Source: Isoperla grammatica (taxonomy: Eukaryota > Arthropoda > Insecta > Plecoptera > Perlodidae). From it: DNA of 64,000 nucleotides. Positions within the stretch are counted from its first letter, which is position 1. Every line of letters starts with the position of its first letter. The position numbers and the translations under genes are program-made. Under the pieces are notes generated by a model, which was given only the letters and a program-made list of their open reading frames with translations, searched no databases and had not been told where the DNA came from. Of this stretch, positions 49,568 through 61,641 are shown piece after piece. The stretch spans positions 26,402,303 to 26,466,302 of the forward strand of contig OX246738.1 of the NCBI GenBank assembly GCA_945910005.1. Direction: 5' to 3'.

Positions 49568-50748
49568 CGTGACCACACCACCACTTGTCCACGCCAATCT
49601 CCTCTGACATCCCTAATTACAGGAATTTGTGAAGTGTTCTTTACATGGGCCACGTTTCTATGTATTTTACTCACTCCGAAGAGATGTTGGTTTTGTTCAA
49701 TCACAACAGCTGATGTGGGCAGGTTTATTACGGTGTTCGATATAATTACCGGTATTTAAGATTAGAGTGTACTGTGTACGTCAACATTTCTTTATGTAGA
49801 CATATGAATTTTTGTAAACGCATATTAAACGCACACATATACTTTTTTCCTTGACTGACCAATTAGAATGTCTGTTGATTGTATCAAAATGTGACAAGAG
49901 TAAATATTTTATCATCTATTTTGTTTTTATTTAGTCACATGCACAAGTCTTGTACACCGTATCTAAACTATTGACATGCGGGGACCACCCATCTACCATA
50001 ATAAAATAGCCTACGGACTACGGAGTACTACCATAACAGTCCATAACAGTCCATTACCATAACGGACCCATCTACCATAGGAGTCCCATCACAACAACTA
50101 GAGCACGAAAACCACGATAATAGTGGAGTACGAGAAACATTATCGTTTTATTCGCTACTTAAATACACGTTTTTTATGGACCAAATAGTGTTAATAAAAT
50201 TACACTGGTCTAGTTATTCCACCACAGGAATGAGGCATTTTATTAAACAATAATACATCGCAATAATATATAATATGTACATTATTTTTCTAATAAAATC
50301 CCAAACCCAAATATTCGTTGTCGTCCTTATCCTGTTCGCATCTTTCTTTCGTCTGCTTGTGCTTAATAAACTCGATCACTGTCAGCACTTGCCCAAGCAG
50401 GTTGGGTTTAGAGGACACGATATGAAGAACAAATACGTTCTGCATGCTGCTGCGGACCCAGAAAGTCGCAGTATTATAAGTTATTTATTATACTCAATAC
50501 ATCATTTTATAGAGTATTAACGACGCTCTGCAATATGTGTTAATGTGTATGACTACGATTGCCAATTCACTGTGTATTGCATTACACATTCAGTAACATC
50601 TGGCGTTACCGTCTTGGCACGCTGAGTTGCTATACATTTACTTATAGCTTGAGGTTAAACGGTGTTCTGTAATAAACCGTCCATTAGAATAGAACCTTGA
50701 TGAACATCATAACAAGTTATTGGACGGGATGGCCTAGCCGGGCCGATC
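49568..50748. other. Non-coding stretch
   Basis: No gene recognised between the duplication and the minisatellite. Confidence 0.45.
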
Positions 50749-53515
50749 ATCCCTATTCCCAGGGCGCGTGGCTCACAAGTCTCCTACCATACTCTCCAGC
50801 ATCCCTATTCCCAGGGCGCGATGGCTCACAAGTCTCCTACCATACTCTCCAGCATCCCTATTCCCAGGGCGCGTGGCTCACAAGTCTCCTACCATACTCT
50901 CCAGCATCTCTATTCCCAGGGCGCGTGGCTCACAAGTCTCCTACCATACTCTCCAGCATCCCTATTCCCAGGGCGCGATGGCTCACAAGTCTCCTACCAT
51001 ACTCTCCAGCATCCCTATTCCCAGGGCGCGTGGCTCACAAGTCTCCTACCATACTCTCCAGCATCCCTATTCCCAGGGCGCGTGGCTCACCAGTCTCCTA
51101 CCATACTCTCCAGCATCCCTATTCCCAGGGCGCGTGGCTCACAAGTCTCCTACCATACTCTCCAGCATCCCTATTCCCAGGGCGCGTGGCTCACAAGTCT
51201 CCTACCATACTCTCCAGCATCTCTATTCCCAGGGCGCGTGGCTCACAAGTCTCCTACCATACTCTCCAGCATCCCTATTCCCAGGGCGCGATGGCTCACA
51301 AGTCTCCTACCATACTCTCCAGCATCCCTATTCTCAGGGCGCGTGGCTCACAAGTCTCCTACCATACTCTCCAGCATCCCTATTCTCAGGGCGCGTGGCT
51401 CACAAGTCTCCTACCATACTCTCCAGCATCCCTATTCCCAGGGCGCGTGGCTCACAAGTCTCCTACCATACTCTCCAGCATCTCTATTCCCAGGGCGCGT
51501 GGCTCACAAGTCTCCTACCATACTCTCCAGCATCCCTATTCCCAGGGCGCGATGGCTCACAAGTCTCCTACCATACTCTCCAGCATCCCTATTCCCAGGG
51601 CGCGTGGCTCACAAGTCTCCTACCATACTCTCCAGCATCCCTATTCCCAGGGCGCGTGGCTCACAAGTCTCCTACCATACTCTCCAGCATCTCTATTCCC
51701 AGGGCGCGTGGCTCACAAGTCTCCTACCATACTCTCCAGCATCCCTATTCCCAGGGCGCGATGGCTCACAAGTCTCCTACCATACTCTCCAGCATCCCTA
51801 TTCCCAGGGCGCGTGGCTCACAAGTCTCCTACCATACTCTCCAGCATCCCTATTCCCAGGGCGCGTGGCTCACCAGTCTCCTACCATACTCTCCAGCATC
51901 CCTATTCCCAGGGCGCGTGGCTCACAAGTCTCCTACCATACTCTCCAGCATCCCTATTCCCAGGGCGCGTGGCTCACAAGTCTCCTACCATACTCTCCAG
52001 CATCTCTATTCCCAGGGCGCGTGGCTCACAAGTCTCCTACCATACTCTCCAGCATCCCTATTCCCAGGGCGCGATGGCTCACAAGTCTCCTACCATACTC
52101 TCCAGCATCCCTATTCCCAGGGCGCGTGGCTCACAAGTCTCCTACCATACTCTCCAGCATCCCTATTCCCAGGGCGCGTGGCTCACAAGTCTCCTACCAT
52201 ACTCTCCAGCATCTCTATTCCCAGGGCGCGTGGCTCACAAGTCTCCTACCATACTCTCCAGCATCCCTATTCCCAGGGCGCGATGGCTCACAAGTCTCCT
52301 ACCATACTCTCCAGCATCCCTATTCCCAGGGCGCGTGGCTCACAAGTCTCCTACCATACTCTCCAGCATCCCTATTCCCAGGGCGCGTGGCTCACCAGTC
52401 TCCTACCATACTCTCCAGCATCCCTATTCCCAGGGCGCGTGGCTCACAAGTCTCCTACCATACTCTCCAGCATCCCTATTCCCAGGGCGCGTGGCTCACA
52501 AGTCTCCTACCATACTCTCCAGCATCTCTATTCCCAGGGCGCGTGGCTCACAAGTCTCCTACCATACTCTCCAGCATCCCTATTCCCAGGGCGCGATGGC
52601 TCACAAGTCTCCTACCATACTCTCCAGCATCCCTATTCTCAGGGCGCGTGGCTCACAAGTCTCCTACCATACTCTCCAGCATCCCTATTCTCAGGGCGCG
52701 TGGCTCACAAGTCTCCTACCATACTCTCCAGCATCCCTATTCCCAGGGCGCGTGGCTCACAAGTCTCCTACCATACTCTCCAGCATCTCTATTCCCAGGG
52801 CGCGTGGCTCACAAGTCTCCTACCATACTCTCCAGCATCCCTATTCCCAGGGCGCGATGGCTCACAAGTCTCCTACCATACTCTCCAGCATCCCTATTCC
52901 CAGGGCGCGTGGCTCACAAGTCTCCTACCATACTCTCCAGCATCTCTATTCCCAGGGCGCGTGGCTCACAAGTCTCCTACCATACTCTCCAGCATCCCTA
53001 TTCCCAGGGCGCGTGGCTCACAAGTCTCCTACCATACTCTCCAGCATCTCTATTCCCAGGGCGCGTGGCTCACAAGTCTCCTACCATACTCTCCAGCATC
53101 CCTATTCCCAGGGCGCGTGGCTCACAAGTCTCCTACCATACTCTCCAGCATCCCTATTCCCAGGGCGCGTGGCTCACAAGTCTCCTACCATACTCTCCAG
53201 CATCCCTATTCCCAGGGCGCGTGGCTCACAAGTCTCCTACCATACTCTCCAGCATCCCTATTCCCAGGGCGCGTGGCTCACAAGTCTCCTACCATACTCT
53301 CCAGCATCTCTATTCCCAGGGCGCGTGGCTCACAAGTCTCCTACCATACTCTCCAGCATCCCTATTCCCAGGGCACGATGGCTCACAAGTCTCCTACCAT
53401 ACTCTCCAGCATCCCTATTCCCAGGGCGCGTGGCTCACAAGTCTCGTACCATACTCTCCAGCATCTCTATTCCCAGGGTGCGATGGCTCACAAGTCTCCT
53501 ACCATACTCGTCAGC
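50749..53515 (+). repeat. Minisatellite, 53 units of 52 or 53 bp
   Basis: Unit ATCCCTATTCCCAGGGCGCG followed by TGGCTCACAAGTCTCCTACC and ATACTCTCCAGC. Counting gives 53 units: 42 of 52 bp and 11 of 53 bp (GCGATGGC instead of GCGTGGC), which sums exactly to the 2767-bp span. Other variants: ATCTCTATT, ATTCTCAG, CTCACCAG. The array has a higher-order order of variants (see findings); the last three units are more diverged. The unit has no stop codon in any plus-strand frame and is not a multiple of three, so three overlapping frames of more than 900 codons appear. I treat them as artefacts: codons would cycle through all frames and no domain is seen. Confidence 0.97.
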
Positions 53516-54531
53516 AATTCCGCTATCCTCCTCATTGTAAGATTGAAAAAACCTACACCTGTTTACCAAAAACAAAAACAAAAAATATGTAGGCGGTAGC
53601 CTATATATTTATATATTGTCATATGATATTCAATGTATACAATGTATAGTTCACATTTTCATTCATGGGGTTTACATACTGTTGCGTGATAATAGCAGAC
53701 TGTTAAACCCCCCGACACCCGCAGTCATACCACAGCTCGCGGGCACATTCTGACGTCACTACATCACCGGAAACTGAGCAATTAACAGTGTAACAGCTAC
53801 ACTGCTATCGAACAAGACAGGACTAAACGTACGAGTGGGCTAGCTATAATTATACAATGCACTAAACTCTGCGAGCGTTCAACTTGCCAGGATTTGATAC
53901 AGAGTAAAAACAGGACAACAAAAAACTGATTGTTTGAGTTGTTTGAGTTGTTGACCCTGTAAGACATGTCCGTAAAGTATCATTAATGTATTATGCATAA
54001 CAGACTTGATGGCGTTCATTAAATTTCTCAAACAATTTGGTTTATCAATGTGTATTGAAAACACTCTTGTATAACCTGCAACATTGCTTCCAAGACTAAA
54101 TTAATATTTGGTTGAAATATGGAATTGTAATAAACATTTTTAAACACAGATTTATCAATCTTAGTTTTAGTTAAAAATATGTAAATTTTTAACAGCTTCT
54201 CTCCCACGCCAAATCCTGATAAGGATTGGAATCTTCTACCTTCGTAAACGAATCAAGTTTAGGGCGTTTTAATAATTAAAAATGTACGTTTTCAACAAAT
54301 ACCCATTTAATCAATGATACAGATTTTGTATGTTCTTCTCACGGCAAGTGTGATATTATTTTTAATTTGAGACTTTTATTCGATTTTAGCAGTAGAAAAT
54401 AATCAAGCAGTTAACACTTTGTAGGTTGTTACTATACAGAATATAATACATAATTAATAACAATGTAAATAGAATATTGATTATGACGAAGAAATGAGTA
54501 AAATCCTCGGTACCTGCAAGTTATCCTGCTG
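53516..54531. other. Non-coding stretch
   Basis: No gene recognised. Confidence 0.45.
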
Positions 54532-54647
54532 GTGTTGACTAGCTCCTCCATCAACGCAAGCTGCTAGTATCCTGCTACTTGCTGAGGGGTGTTGACTGGC
54601 TCCTCCACCAACGCATAAGCTGATAGTATCCTGCTACTATCTGAGTG
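54532..54647. repeat. Two-copy tandem repeat, 57-bp period
   Basis: GTGTTGACT(A/G)GCTCCTCCA at 54532 and 54589, each followed by (T/C)CAACGCA.AAGCTG and AGTATCCTGCTACT. Non-coding. Confidence 0.85.
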
Positions 54648-54899
54648 GTGGACGTTGTTGCCCCTGAATGCTCGATTACTGGACGGATCAATGTCTTATA
54701 TGCCAGTTCGTAGAACTCTTTAGGATTTGCATACTAAAATACTGTCTCTGGAATGCTTTACTAGTAAAGCTGAAGCAATTATTATTCCTAAGCAATTCAC
54801 CTCCTCCCTGTTTTGTACCGGATCTCCTCCTAAGCTCTAGATTATGGTTTCTATAGCTTTCTTTCCTCTTCCTATGGTAAGAGCTGCACTTTTAATACT

Positions 54900-55327
54900 A
54901 TTGACTTTTAATTTCCTTTGAGCTATTCTGTCCGTCATACATATTATCTAACTCACTTGGGAGTTCTTGACAATCCTCTATAGGTACTTTTTTGATTTCT
55001 AGATATGCAACGCAATCATCTGCTAACGATAATATTTTAATTTTAACTCCGATTCCGTCAGTTTTGATAGATATCAACAAAAGTGCTGGACCAAGGACGC
55101 CTCCTTGTGGTACGCCCGAAGTTACTTCCACTTCTTTGGATACAGAATCCCCCACCCTTACCTTTTGTGTGCGTTCCCTCAGAAATTCTCCTGTTTATCT
55201 AACGACGTTTTTATCAATAATAATTGATAATTTTTCCAGAGTTTGCATTAATAATTTATGTTTCACTGAATCGAATGCCTTACTTATGTCAATGAAAATT
55301 ACGTCGGTTCGCCCTCCTATATCTTAG
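54900..55327 (-). pseudogene. Non-LTR retrotransposon reverse transcriptase remnant
   Basis: On the minus strand: VIFIDISKAFDSVKHKLL (fingers/palm motif with the first catalytic Asp), an internal stop TAA, then LRERTQKVRV, TSGVPQGGVLGPALLLI and LSLADDCVAYL, where the usual F/Y of the (F/Y)ADD catalytic motif is Leu. Order and motifs are those of Jockey/CR1-type reverse transcriptases. A premature stop and loss of the rest of ORF2 mark it as dead. Its 5' side stops 25 bp before the HYR/sushi exon at 55352. It is unrelated by direct sequence to the fragment at 19255. Confidence 0.85.
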
Positions 55328-55351
55328 CCCTTATGTCGTACTTGTTTTCAG

Positions 55352-55425
55352 GCTGGGCGCGGGTTATCAAGATGAGAGGCGTTTGAACGAGCGGAGACCT
55401 CCAGAAATAGAATATCATTACCCAG
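55352..55425 (+). CDS. HYR/sushi gene, exon (74 nt)
   Basis: Acceptor TTGTTTTCAG, donor CCCAG|GTGAGT. Reads LGAGYQDERRLNERRPPEIE and then YHYP; enters needing 2 nt from upstream and ends in phase 1. Charged, low-complexity, no domain recognised. With the candidate exon at 17861 the frame stays open; the other two entry phases are less favourable (one gives a stop). This is the first well-supported exon of the gene in the window and is followed by a 1.1-kb intron. Confidence 0.7.
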
Positions 55426-56547
55426 GTGAGTGTAGAGCTTGAGCGCAAACAAACTATCCACAAGCTATTATCAAAGACGTCCCAACGCAGAGCAGATCTA
55501 GCTACTGAATACTATTCTGCCTTGTGACCAGATTAAATATAAAAATATTATAATATAATGTAACAATATAATTGTATAGCAAAAGTGATGATTTAAAATC
55601 GGTAGATAAACGAAATTATCTGGAGAATGTTATAGTTTTAGGGCAAATGTAAAGATTGAATATCAGTTTGGATCAAATTGTTTAGTTCGTTATTTTTTCA
55701 TTGACTCTTTAAAAAATAAGTTATCATGTTTGGTAATTGAAAGACGGAAGAAAATAAGATGAGCAGATGATAAAGATAAATTTATCTTTAAAGTATCTGA
55801 AAAGTCAATATAAATACTATAAACATAAATACAATTTGGAAATTATAGTGTTGACTATTGAAATTCGTATGTTTTGTGTACATATTTTCTTACATGTTTC
55901 TAATTCTTCTCCGTCCCCATTCTGGCGTCTATGTATATGAATATTATCTTGTTTAACTATACATTTACTTTTAATTCAATATTCGTATTATATAAGATCA
56001 TATTTTGTCCGTTCGTGCTTTACAACTCTGTAAACATCTCGCATGTAGTTTGAAATGTGATTTTTTTCAAGTTCCGATGATTTTAAACCAGTTCTCATAA
56101 AACCTTTGTACATCAGGAACCGGAATGGGAACCGTTATGAAATCCATGACTGCAACCAAAACCGTAACCGGAATCCAACCTCTGATTTTAATGCGTATAT
56201 GCTTTAGTGGCTGTGTGGTTATTGGCACATATGAAGGGTATAGCTTCACGTTAAAAATCATAAAACAATTTTTAAGTTTTTAAATGATTTCTCAAGAATG
56301 CTGTGCGACATCGAAAATATGAATACCGTGGACTGTGCTTGTGGTTGGTAATGTATTAAATAATTTAATCGGTACGGTAGTTATTAAATTATTAAAATCC
56401 ATAGTTAGTAATAATAAAAAGTAAATATAAATTACAACCATCGGTATGTAGGACTTAACAAATCACAGTCCTCTGTAGACTCAGATCTTCGATTTCAATG
56501 TGCATTCTTGAAAAATGAAAATTATGTCCTGTGTTCCCTCCCCCCAG

Positions 56548-56816
56548 ATAACATGAGCAACCAGATCTCCCGGCAACACCTGCCCAGCAGCGCCGCCTAC
56601 CACCCAGCCAGCGGACTACACGATGCCGACGTGAGTCAGGGGCCCTGGCGGAAAACTGTCCCCTCGGTCGGCTATGTGAATCACATCAAGCTAGACCGAC
56701 GGAAACCCCTCCACCGCGCCACCTCGGGGATGTACCGGATGTCGCAGTGGGGGACGGCGAGGATCCCCTTCCCGGGGGCTGCCGTCAACGTCGTACCGGC
56801 GCCGGGACGAAGGAAG
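56548..56816 (+). CDS. HYR/sushi gene, exon (269 nt) with an alternative donor
   Basis: Acceptor CCTCCCCCCAG; the G left over from the previous exon completes GAT, giving DNMSNQISRQHLPSSAAYHP. Two donors keep the frame in phase 0: a strong one at 56631 (GAC|GTGAGT), giving an 83-nt exon, and a weaker one at 56817 (AAG|GTGCGG), giving 269 nt. The sequence between them is GC-rich and open for 62 codons (KTVPSVGYVNHIKLDRR, SQWGTARIPFPGAAVNVVP), unlike the surrounding intron, so I favour the long form or alternative splicing. The region is polar and Pro/Ser rich, with no recognised domain, and precedes the HYR domain. Confidence 0.7.
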
Positions 56817-57212
56817 GTGCGGGGTCTATGTTGAGAGGGCAGGGAGTGTGTCAAGGGAGAATGTGTTCAGACCTATTGGCCAATATAGCTGCGTTCCATA
56901 ATTCATCTCACAATCTCGGAGTACTTGCCGTGACGTCATTATGTATTGGAGGATGCAACATAAAAGGGAAAATACTGGGACTTGTTTTAATTCGTGGATG
57001 GAGGGAAATTTGCATTTGGAGGTTACATTCGTAGAATGGGAAATACTTCTTAAATTATAATTTTGGTTTACTGTACAAGCAATCCAACATATAACCATCA
57101 GTTAAAAGTAAATCAATTCAAACTCGCGCCACGACGAATACAAAAAAATACGAGAAATCTCGGTTAAAAAAGGGTTGAGTTGGATGAGAGTGGGATAACC
57201 CCACTCTAACCT

Positions 57213-57269
57213 ATCCAAAATCACTTACAAGTCAATCCCACTGGGATTGGCTTGGAAGTGATTTTGGAT
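57213..57269. repeat. Intronic inverted repeat
   Basis: ATCCAAAATCACTTACAAGT pairs with its near-complement ending GAAGTGATTTTGGAT around a CCCACTGGG centre. A smaller hairpin (AGAGTGGG/CCCACTCT) lies just upstream. Probable foldback MITE; no target duplication found. Confidence 0.7.
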
Positions 57270-58561
57270 CATGTAAGAAGCCATCCAGTATAAATATTGG
57301 AACACTTGTTTACTGTTGGCTTAGTAAGATTAGTAATCCGATAAATTCTCCAACGGTATTTCAAAATACGAACATTTGGTTTGCAAATGACTCACTTATG
57401 TATTACGTCAGCATTTACAAGTTTGTTTTCCTGTGGAACTACTTCTTTAGTGTTTACTTTAATCTTGTAGAATGTGGTTAGTGGAGACTTGACAGTAAAT
57501 GTATTGACTAATAAACAAAGTGAGAGAATTACAGGGAGAAAAATAAATTGGTTGAGTTGAGATGCGATGATTGACGAGTGAACTACAGAAGAAAGAATAT
57601 TAGTGTTTTAACAAGTGTACAAACATAATAAATTGGTTGAGAGAAGATCTATAGACTTGTAAAAGTGTCGAGATAGATTCATTAGTTGGCTGTTAAATAC
57701 TTGGCAGATACTTCAGATGACAGCTAGAGCAGTTGACAGTTTGTACCGTTGTGTTTAACAGATGAATAACTATACGTTTTTAGAACTATTAGTATTCAGT
57801 TTAAAGCTATATTGCAGGTCCGTACTGAAACGTATGTGCAGTTTGTCATGCAGAGGAAATAACCATTCCTGTTGCCTCTGTCAGACTAAAATAGAGGAAA
57901 AGGACTCAACAACGACCTCACAGAAATTGCTCACAGTAATGCACCTTCCATTATACTGTTAATTCATCATGTTTTTAAAATATGCGTGATTTAAATTCAA
58001 ATGCAAATACTTGCAGTGCCAATTAAATGCCGTATCAATGGGTGATAAAAAAAACGACAATACATATTAAGTAAATTTAAAAAATAATATTTGTTGCACT
58101 TTAGTCTATTTTTATAACATTCAAGAATATATGTTTTAGTTAGGATACGGTTTGGTTTGGCTTGGGGGGTGGGGGGGGGGTAAATTGGGAATTTGTTTTT
58201 AATGAGAGAACTGTATGTTCTGGAGTGGTATGAACGAATTCGAGTATGATACAATATTAGCGGGAAAACTTGCTTCAAAGAGACTCCAAAACAAACACAA
58301 AACGGGAGAATACACAAGGCAACACCAACATAGCAAAATTATTATAGTTCCGTAAAATGTTTCTTTTTCCTTCATGAATCAGAGTAGTATATAAATTAGA
58401 ATCAAATGCAAATAAATTTAAACAAAATGCAAATTATAAACCAACGCTGAATTTTTGGGGTCTCGATCACAATAAAAAATGCATACACAAATATTTATGT
58501 TTCTACAAATGTTTTATATGTATATTTCCCGATTGACTTTCGACATGTTATATTCTTTCAG

Positions 58562-58646
58562 ACATATCGCGGCTTAATAACGACTACAGTTCTGAGTCCA
58601 GAAGAAATTCGCAAGAATCAGGCGGCCTCTTCAGTGTTTGACTCAA
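58562..58646 (+). CDS. HYR/sushi gene, exon (85 nt)
   Basis: Acceptor ATTCTTTCAG, donor TCAA|GTGAGT. Enters in phase 0, reads TYRGLITTTVLSPEEIRKNQ then AASSVFDS, ends in phase 1. It follows the 269-nt exon in frame and is separated from the next by a 339-bp intron that is almost filled by a foldback MITE. Confidence 0.8.
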
Positions 58647-58738
58647 GTGAGTATGACACGTCAATGCTACGTGTACCGAACATGAACATGTCTATCTACT
58701 TTTACTAACACTTTAAACCTACTGTAAGACTTAGAATG

Positions 58739-58908
58739 TTAAAAGATTTGCGATGTCTTCGGCATCACGTCAGTGCAATGTTCCATTCCAACAGCTGTTG
58801 CCGTCCTTATAGGTACGAGGACGACGATGAATCGTATCCGAGGACGGCAGCAGAACAGCTGTCGAAATATTGTACTGACATCATGTCGAAGACATTTACA
58901 ATCTTTAA
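58739..58908. mobile_element. Foldback MITE in a short intron
   Basis: Left arm TTAAAAGATTTGCGATGTCT, right arm (complement) TTAAAGATTGTAAATGTCTT; similarity continues inward through TCAGTGCAAT/TCAGTACAAT and ACAGCTGTT...GCCGTCC. It occupies half of the 339-bp intron between exons 58562 and 58986. Non-coding. Confidence 0.75.
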
Positions 58909-58985
58909 GTGATTTTAAATTTACGTTGGTCTTGACCGCTTGACAGCGCCACAACCACAAGGGTGTCTAAAATAGGGTGTTTCAG

Positions 58986-59121
58986 GTCGAGGGGTGGCCC
59001 AAGACGAGCCTGCCGTGCCTGACCCCTGCTATAAGTGCCCAGCAGACCGCGCTGTGGTAGCCACTAAGGGGACCAAGTATGCACCCCTGGAGAAACCCCC
59101 CGTGAAGCCATGTCATCAACG
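58986..59121 (+). CDS. HYR/sushi gene, exon (136 nt): start of the HYR domain
   Basis: Acceptor GTGTTTCAG, donor CAACG|GTAAAG. Reads RGVAQDEPAVPDPCYKCPAD and later TKGTKYAPLEKPPVKPCHQ. The CYKCPAD start followed by a Thr/Lys-rich strand is the usual N-terminal part of a HYR (hyalin repeat) module, an immunoglobulin-like fold related to fibronectin type III and found in extracellular adhesion proteins. Enters in phase 1, ends in phase 2. The module is completed by the next exon. Confidence 0.85.
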
Positions 59122-59332
59122 GTAAAGACTATATCATTCAGTTGCAAGGTGTTGTCATCACGGATTATGTAATAGTGAAGTGACGCCCCCCACTGAGGTG
59201 TGTATTGTGACCGACTCGAGCCTGCCCCCGGTAAGGGCTGCCAGTCGACAGCTCAGCCCATGAGCCATTAAACCCTTTTCTTTTGTCTTGCGGTCAATAA
59301 AATAGTTTAATTTCTAAACACGTTTTTTTTTG

Positions 59333-59391
<59 letters not shown>

Positions 59392-59408
59392 AAATAAATA
59401 AATAAATT
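59333..59408 (+). repeat. (TAAA)n microsatellite
   Basis: About 18 TAAA units, one imperfect, in the intron between 59121 and 60591. The poly-isoleucine/leucine/tyrosine minus-strand frame over it is not a gene. Confidence 0.9.
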
Positions 59409-59837
59409 CACATTTAGAGTCTACCCACTCAGTAACTAAACTGATTTGCAGTGGGGAACTGTAATTTAAAGTGACTAAACCAACCTTGTAGGCTTCAAAC
59501 ACCATCGACGAGTGAGCGATAACCAATCAAAGATCAATATTTCAAATACGAAACATAAGAATCAGTGATTGGACAGTGCGAACACCTGCGGACAAATGCC
59601 AGAATCAACAAGGCTGATTCAGAACAACTTCGAATTTATTGAGTGTGGCCCCTCAAAATAGACTAGACGCATTCTGGTGGCAAGAAAATAAACTACTATA
59701 AGGATGAGTTTATCTGTCAATTGTTCATTGTTGCTTTATTGTTAAATCATCAATGGCGCAGATAAGGGTGTTGCTTAGCAGCGCTATCTATGTGTTAGTT
59801 TGAGTCTCCATTTTACAATTCATTCTCTTTCTGTATA

Positions 59838-59990
59838 TTGTTCGTGACTTCATATTGATCATGACTGAGACTTTTTGAGTTTATGTCCTACGATGAAAGC
59901 AACTGATTCAATTTGGTGAATGGAATCAGTTGCTTTCATCGTAGGACAAAAAATCAAAAAGTCTCATGATCAACACCTAGCCACGAACAA
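59838..59990. repeat. Long intronic hairpin with perfect 25-bp arms
   Basis: Bases 59885-59909 are exactly complementary to 59923-59947, 13 bp apart. Weaker pairing continues outward (GACTTTTTGA/TCAAAAAGTC, TTGATCATGA, TTGTTCGTG) to the limits given. Probably a MITE or foldback; target duplication not found. Confidence 0.8.
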
Positions 59991-60590
59991 CATGCAGCAA
60001 GAAAATGAATATGATTTACTAAAAAGTGTTCAAAAATAAAATGTATTCTATTGAACGCAAGACAACAGAAAAGGGTTGGGACAGGTTCGAGTTGGTCACA
60101 AATGAGTAATGACACATCAACGGGGGCGCTCTATTCATTCAATATTATGTATCTCAATGCTGTCACATGCTTCACTTCACTATTGAAGCCACCACTTGGA
60201 ATTTTTAACGTGGTTTGTTCCGTTGTGTCATGTTATGTTAACTTACTTGCTATTTTGTTTTATTCAATGTTTTTAATATTGTTTCATTCCAAATATAGAA
60301 TACTTATGTTTATTGTCCTCCTTTGTAAAATCAGTTTTATAACGGCGGAATAGGATATAGACTAAAGCAGTTTTCCCTAGGAGAACTTCTTTATCAGCTC
60401 TGATATTATAACGCTATTGATATTATAAAACAATCGACATTTCTAATTGATGCTAGTTTGTCCTTGAATTAAAAAAAGTGTATGAAAACGTTGGACTTTC
60501 TACAATAGGCATAACTTTCCGTCATTGTAATGCTCACATTTTTGTGGACTACAATTGTCATTTTTATAACTAAATTCATTGTGTTTCCAG

Positions 60591-60736
60591 GTCTTGGTCA
60601 CCGGAAGTGAAACTCGAACTTCTGTCTGGAATCCGACCAGGGTTTCCTCTCTCGGAAGGAGCCCACGTTATCACGGCCAGACTTGTGTACCGGCAGAAGA
60701 CGTTGGAGACTTGTCGTTTCCGGTACAATGTTGTTG
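60591..60736 (+). CDS. HYR/sushi gene, exon (146 nt): end of the HYR domain
   Basis: Acceptor GTGTTTCCAG, donor GTTG|GTAGGT. Reads SWSPEVKLELLSGIRPGFPL, then SEGAHVITARLVYRQKTLET and CRFRYNVV. The pattern L.SG..PG..FP.G.H.I......R.....C.F...V is the conserved C-terminal half of HYR domains as placed before a sushi module in SRPX-like and related proteins. Enters in phase 2, ends in phase 1. Confidence 0.9.
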
Positions 60737-61641
60737 GTAGGTTTGGCCTATACTATATACGTTGTCTGTGCGTTCACTAGTGGTGAGAATTTCTAAATAT
60801 CTGCAATACGGTTATAACTAGCAACTTTCTTGTTGATATGTATAGGAAAATTTTACACACTTCATTTTTGTTATTAAGGGCGGTTTTAAATTTCAACCAA
60901 TTATATTTTATGCAATTTCTGTCTACCATATATTTAATAAGAATAATCAGTTGAATTACCTCAAAACATAAGGGCCCATTATCAATGTAATCAACCTCTT
61001 ATTTCCTAAGAATAATTAAATTCACATAAGATAAACCACAGTAAAAGCTTGAAATCACACCTTGGATCCAGTTCGTTTAAAACCTCAACCTATCCAAAGT
61101 TTTATCGAAAAAACCAACATCGACACGGACCATTTTCAGTAACTCTCCATTAAAAACCCTCTCTAGGTCAATCTTACCAAACCAATAGGCAGATGCATTA
61201 CACTGTACAGCATCTGTTTACTGTATATAAAGTATAAACTCATGCCAGCAGATACTTCAGAGCCAGTTTCACCAACTTTTTAAACTCTGATTAGCCGTAA
61301 TCGGAGGTTCTCGACTAGTATGAATTTCGAATGTAATGTTTGTTGAAACTATATCCCCATCCATATACCAATCCCCGCAAAGCCCCTACGTCAGCGTGTG
61401 TATCAAAGTTGCCACAACCATCGGGGATAATTTAAACCTTGCGTTGGTAACCAGGAAATTCCTAACACAGTAGGCGTGACTATCATGAGGCTTGTGCACT
61501 CTACTAAGCGAATGTGTGAAACAACGTCAAGAATTCGTTGATCTTCGTTGAAACAGCGTGCATGTAAGAGTCATTAGATAAGGATCTGACGTCGGTATGA
61601 GACAAGTTAGTTTGTGTCTATAGTAACTCTTATTTCATTAG

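Noticed and set aside
50749..53515. CRISPR-like array
   Set aside because: Units are contiguous without unique spacers, and the genome is eukaryotic.
50697..53599. Three overlapping open frames of over 900 codons as protein-coding genes
   Set aside because: They follow only from a stop-free 52/53-bp tandem unit; the frame rotates at every unit and no domain, start context or splice support exists.
59314..59526. Minus-strand ORF with repeated FIYL residues
   Set aside because: Produced by the (TAAA)n microsatellite.
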